In this document: positions 9,681-15,500 of the stretch, piece after piece | Layout: the number at the start of each line of letters is the position of its first letter | How positions within the stretch are numbered: the stretch's first letter is position 1 | NCBI RefSeq assembly: GCF_037975245.1 | Contig: NC_092583.1 | Span: 6,423,264 to 6,438,763 of the forward strand | DNA length: 15,500 nt | Source of the DNA: Apostichopus japonicus | Taxonomy: Eukaryota > Echinodermata > Holothuroidea > Aspidochirotida > Stichopodidae | Direction: 5' to 3' | Program-made: the position numbers and the translations under genes | Notes under the pieces: generated by a model | Told to the model about the DNA's origin: nothing | What the model saw: the letters and a program-made list of their open reading frames with translations, nothing else | Databases searched by the model: none

Positions 9681-11231
9681 GTTCTCGATAGAGGGAGCTC
9701 ACATCCAGCATCATTATTGTTCTCGGTAGAGGGAGCTCACATCCAGCATCATTATTGTTCTCGGTAGAGAGAGCTCACATCCAGCATCATTATTGTTCTC
9801 GATAGAGGGAGCTCACGTCCAGCATCATTAATTTTCCGGTAGAGGGAGCTCACATCCAGCATCATTATTGTTCTCTGTAGAGGGAGGTCACATCCAGCAT
9901 CATTATTGTTCTCGTTAGAGAGAGCTCACATCCAGCATCAGTATTGTTCTCGGTAGAGGGAGCTCACATCCAGCATCATTATGGTTCTCGGTAGAGGGAG
10001 CTCACATCCAGCATCATTATTGTTCTCGGTAGAGAGAGCTCACATCCAGCATCATTATGGTTCTCGGTAGAGGGAGCTCACATCCAGCATCATTATTGTT
10101 CTCGGTAGAGAGAGCTCACATCCAGCATCATTATTGTTCTCGATAGAGGGAGCTCACGTCCAGCATCATTAATTTTCCGGTAGAGGGAGCTCACATCCAG
10201 CATCATTATTGTTCTCTGTAGAGGGAGGTCACATCCAGCATCATTATTGTTCTCGTTAGAGAGAGCTCACATCCAGCATCAGTATTGTTCTCGGTAGAGG
10301 GAGCTCACATCCAGCATCATTATGGTTCTCGGTAGAGGGAGCTCACATCCAGCATCATTATTGTTCTCGGTAGAGAGAGCTCACATCCAGCATCATTATG
10401 GTTCTCGGTAGAGGGAGCTCACATCCAGCATCATTATTGTTCTCGGTAGAGAGAGCTCACATCCAGCATCATTATTGTTCTCGGTAGAGGGAGCTCACGT
10501 CCAGCATCATTATTGTTCCGGTAGAGGGAGCTCACATCCAGCATCATTATGGTTCTCGGTAGAGGGAGCTCACATCCAGCATCATTATTGTTCTCGGTAG
10601 AGGGAGCTCACATCCAGCATCATTATGGTTCTCAGTAGAGGGAGCTCACGTCCAGCATCATTATTGTTCCGGTAGAGGGAGCTCACATCCAGCATCATTA
10701 TGGTTCTCGGTAGAGGGAGCTCACATCCAGCATCATTATGGTTCTCGGTAGAGGGAGCTCACATCCAGCATCATTATGGTTCTCAGTAGAGGGAGCTCAC
10801 GTCCAGCATCATTATTGTTCCGGTAGAGGGAGCTCACATCCAGCATCATTATGGTTCTCGGTAGAGGGAGCTCACATCCAGCATTATTATGGTTCTCGGT
10901 AGAGGGAGCTCACGTCCAGCATCATTATTGTTCCGGTAGAGGGAGCTCACATCCAGCATCATTATGGTTCTCGGTAGAGGGAGCTCACATCCAGCATCAT
11001 TATGGTTCTCGGTAGAGGGAGCTCACATCCAGCATCATTATTGTTCTCAGTAGAGGGAGCTCACGTCCAGCATCATTATTGTTCCGGTAGAGGGAGCTCA
11101 CTTCCAGCATCATTATGGTTCTCGGTAGAGGGAGCTCACATCCAGCATCATTATTGTTCTCGGTAGAGAGAGCTCACATCCAGCATCATTATTGTTCTCG
11201 GTAGAGGGAGCTCACACCCAGCATCATTATT
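9681..11231. repeat. 38-bp minisatellite, 41 copies with higher-order structure
   Basis: The unit starts GTTCTCGGTAGAGGGAGCTC and continues ACATCCAGCATCATTATT. I count 41 copies: 34 of 38 bp and seven of 37 bp (five with GTTCCGG in place of GTTCTCGG, two ending ATTAA), which sums exactly to 1551 bp. Each unit holds GAGCTC, except two that read GAGGTC. The left half has a 9-unit block of 341 bp repeated in tandem (from 9757 and 10098), and the right half has 3-4 unit blocks of 113 or 151 bp. The period is not a multiple of three and TAG/TAATGA-type stops recur, so it does not encode protein. The left edge abuts a transposon-like fragment; the right edge runs into unique sequence (CCCAATGTAGTG). 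Confidence 0.98.
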
Positions 11232-12820
11232 CCCAATGTAGTGTCGATTTTATATGTTAAGCAAACCCAAACATATGTTGCTCAAAGGCTGGATTTCTCT
11301 GTGATGACCAATATCCCGGCAAAGATATCTTATTTCCATTTGGGAGATATGTGTGTGTGTGACCATTTTGACAATCTGTGATATCACACTGTTCATAAAA
11401 GATGAAACCCTTTGTTTTTCGTTTGTTTGTCTTTCACATTTTCAGTTAAGGGTAAAATGTGGTGACACTCAAACCAATGACATATTAGTATATCATGTTA
11501 AGAACTTCAATATTTTAGGTTCAGTATTTGCAATCAGCTCTATTATGGAAAAGAAACATCGTCATAAATAAAGAAAACTGTGAATATTTTTTGTTCCAAA
11601 GCTGTTTGGAGAAGTTGTAATGAAAATGTTTATCACATATGTCAATTTAAAAAATACTTCGTTTCTTCTGCAAATTCTCTTCACTTACATTTGGAAGCCA
11701 AAAGTTAGAAACATGGTACATGTTAATGGGTTATATATTGGTATGAATCAAATTAGTAATCAGTATTACGTCATAATCTGACAAAATGTGCTGATAAACT
11801 TTGTCTTGACTAAATCATTCACTTATTTACTATACAAGTAGAATCAGGTAAAGAAGTTATACTGTTGTTCTTGGAGGTTAAGTTGAAACAACTGTTTAAG
11901 TATAATGAGTTTGGGTCTACTGCTCTATTTTATAAGTATAAGTATAATATTCTCAAATCTCATTTCCCGTGACAAACATTTTAAATGTCTGTTTGCTTAA
12001 CTGAATTCTATAAGTGCAACACGCACTTTAAAATTGGTTGCTCTATATAATACCAAGATACGTACAGTTGGTCTTTGCTAACGCCATGCATCATTGAATA
12101 TATTTAAATTTTAATTAGTTTGCTAAAGGATGAAAATGACTCGAACATGCAACGGTACTTCTATGTCTTACGGGAGTCTTTATAATCTCAAATCAGGCCG
12201 ACCCTTAGCCGTGTCTGTATTGACATTACATTGTTGGTAACTTACATGTTGATGTTATTATATCTCTTATCCTTTGAACAGTCGTAATTACTGAAGTTAC
12301 AAATATGTATGAACTTGGGGTACCACGTCCCTCCTATACAATAAAATTATTTGATTTTATGAAAAAATTTGATCTACGTCACTAGAATGTAAACTCAGTG
12401 GGATTCTTTGAAATGAATTAGTTTTAGTCAAATATGCAGAAATAATATGAACGAAGTCATTTTGTTTACCTTCTAAAATAATTCTTATATAAACCGGTTG
12501 ATATTTAAAAATAATCCATCGTATCTTCAAACTCAACTACACCGCATTTAGAGGAATGTTAAGAAAGATGTTCTGAATCAGATAAGGCTTAAAACTATTA
12601 GCAGTTAGGTAAGCCATTGAAATATATATACATAATTCAGGGTATTAGACATTGTGAAAAACATAAAGTTCAAATATAATTACATTTCATTAATTATTAC
12701 CGCGCATAACTATACATATGTAGTTTCCTTTGTGACGTTAACAGTTTAGCTCTGCAGTAGATGTTATTAACATTAATCCCTTTGTGGCATGTAGTTCCAT
12801 ATCCGACGATACGACTCTCA
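11232..12820. other. Unassigned unique sequence
   Basis: Very AT-rich, with frequent stops and no recognised exon, RNA gene or transposon end. A short GT run occurs near 11350-11360. The open frame 11353-11571 (72 residues) resembles nothing I know. Confidence 0.4.
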
Positions 12821-12911
12821 CATACACATCAAATTGTATACACTTTATCGATTATTGTAGACAATATGTAGTTATAAATTCGACCGCAGACGACGTGGTT
12901 CCTACATACAC
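12821..12911. repeat. Diverged leading edge of the 78/80-bp array
   Basis: CATACACATCAAATTGTA at 12821-12838 matches the array's CATACACATCAACGGTATA segment. Further on, CGCAGACGACGTGGTTCCTA before 12902 resembles the unit's GGCGGGCAACATCATTCC. These are decayed outer units, as expected where homogenisation fades at an array edge. Confidence 0.55.
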
Positions 12912-13498
12912 ATCAACGGTATAGTTACCATGATTGCTGTGCTATTTGTGGTGCTGTTGCATACGGCGGGCAACATCATTCCCACATACACATCAACGGT
13001 ATAGTTACCATGATTACTGTGCTATTTGTGGTGCTGTTGCATACGGCGGGCAACATCATTCCCACATACACATCAACGGTATAGTTACCATGATTACTGT
13101 GTTATTTGTGGTGCTGTTGCATACTGCGGGCAACATAATTCCTATACATATCAACGGTATAGTTACAATGATTACTGTGTTATTTGTGGTGCTGTTGCAT
13201 ACGGCGGGCAACATCATTCCTATACATATCAACGGTATAGTTACCATGATTACTGTGTTATTTGTGGTGCTGTTGCATACGGCGGGCAACATCATTCCTA
13301 TACATATCAACGGTATAGTTACCATGATAACTGTGCTATTTGTGGTGCTGTTGCATACGGCGGGCAACATCATTCCTAAATACACATCAACGGTATAGTT
13401 ACCATGATTACTGTGTTATTTGTGGTGCTGTTGCTTACTATGATAACTGTGTTATTTGTGGTGCTGTTGCATACGGCGGGCAACATCATTCCTATACA
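12912..13498. repeat. 78/80-bp minisatellite, seven copies plus a truncated one
   Basis: Units begin ATCAACGGTATAGTTACCAT at 12912, 12992, 13072, 13150, 13228, 13306 and 13386, giving spacings of 80, 80, 78, 78, 78 and 80. The 80-bp form has CCCACATACACATCAA or CCTAAATACACATCAA where the 78-bp form has CCTATACATATCAA. Near 13434 the seventh unit is fused to the next by loss of about 40 bp, between GTTGC and TTAC. The unit core CTGTTGCATACGGCGGGCAA is highly conserved. Two plus frames and one minus frame of the 78-bp unit contain no stop, so open frames of 100-154 codons appear on both strands. They change frame at the 80-bp units and are not taken as genes. Confidence 0.96.
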
Positions 13499-13642
13499 CA
13501 TCAAATTGTAGTCACTTCACCGTTGACATATTTCCTACACTCAAAACATGCAATCCACAAACACTCTCTGGTTATTTCACTCTTTGTTGTAATTTATTAC
13601 GTCGTAATTATTTGGATGACGCTGCTATTGTCTTTTTTCCAG

Positions 13643-13862
13643 CGAAAGCTTGGGAATAACTGTGTTTGGTCCTACCTCGCTTTTCGTGTCCCTGTATAGA
13701 TACAGTTATCAAAATAAAGATTGCAAATACTTTTATTTTATTAAAATTCACCCAGTTACCAAAGTCGCTGTAATAGATAAGCAAGAGGAAAAAGACACTG
13801 CATGCACGTCTAATATCATTGTAATGTTCGGTAATTCACATTGTAATTGGCTGAATCTTTAA
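13643..13862 (+). other. Weak candidate for a terminal exon
   Basis: A good 3' splice acceptor (TGTCTTTTTTCCAG ending at 13642) precedes a frame open for 72 codons to a TAA at 13860-13862, with AATAAA five bases later at 13867-13872. The peptide, starting ESLGITVFGPTSLFVSLYRY, matches no family I recognise and has no ATG before a late methionine. Partner exons are not identifiable in the window. Acceptor, stop and AATAAA all occur by chance in AT-rich DNA, so this is a lead, not a gene call. Confidence 0.15.
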
Positions 13863-13872
13863 AAAAAATAAA

Positions 13873-15500
<1,628 letters not shown>

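Noticed and set aside
9681-11231. CRISPR-like array
   Set aside because: Repeats are head to tail with no unique spacers, and the sequence is animal-like.
12934-13398. 154-codon plus-strand frame, with overlapping long frames on both strands
   Set aside because: These are by-products of a stop-free 78-bp unit; the frame changes at 80-bp units and the start codon is TTG.

Overview
This window looks like non-coding nuclear DNA of an animal. I found no intact protein-coding gene, no rRNA or tRNA gene, no CRISPR array and no bacterial-style operon. The evidence for an animal genome is AT-rich sequence with dense stops in all frames, long (TA)n microsatellites, several unrelated minisatellites, and a hAT-superfamily DNA transposon relic whose transposase tail resembles the ZMYM1-like/DUF4371 hAT proteins common in metazoans. 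A marine invertebrate such as an echinoderm is plausible from the repeat style, but that is only an impression.

Layout, left to right. 122-677: a diverged tandem array of six units of about 84-106 bp. 678-1223: unique sequence. 1224-1280: (TA)n. 1281-4700: mostly unique sequence, with a run of 13 G and a possible old transposon scrap near 2700-2810. 4701-5694: the best-supported element, a 978-bp non-autonomous hAT copy with 14-bp imperfect terminal inverted repeats, a perfect 8-bp target-site duplication, a G-quadruplex-type tract near its left end and a 44-residue transposase C-terminal remnant on the minus strand. 5781-5827: (TA)n. 6745-6910: five nearly identical 34-bp repeats. 7051-7100: a purine-rich GAA tract. 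9481-9680: a G-rich/C-rich fragment that resembles hAT subterminal sequence. 9681-11231: a 41-unit, 38-bp minisatellite with two levels of higher-order structure. 12912-13498: a 78/80-bp array that is open in three frames per unit, which creates long but meaningless open frames. 14369-14602: a 234-bp (TA)n tract. The rest is unassigned.

The main tandem arrays sum to about 3.2 kb, roughly one fifth of the window. The genes do not 'work together' here. The story is repeat turnover: transposon insertion and internal deletion, then local expansion of several minisatellites, one of which (9681-11231) shows a very recent 341-bp block duplication. I did not find a convincing new biological system. 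Most long open frames are by-products of repeats or begin at non-ATG codons.
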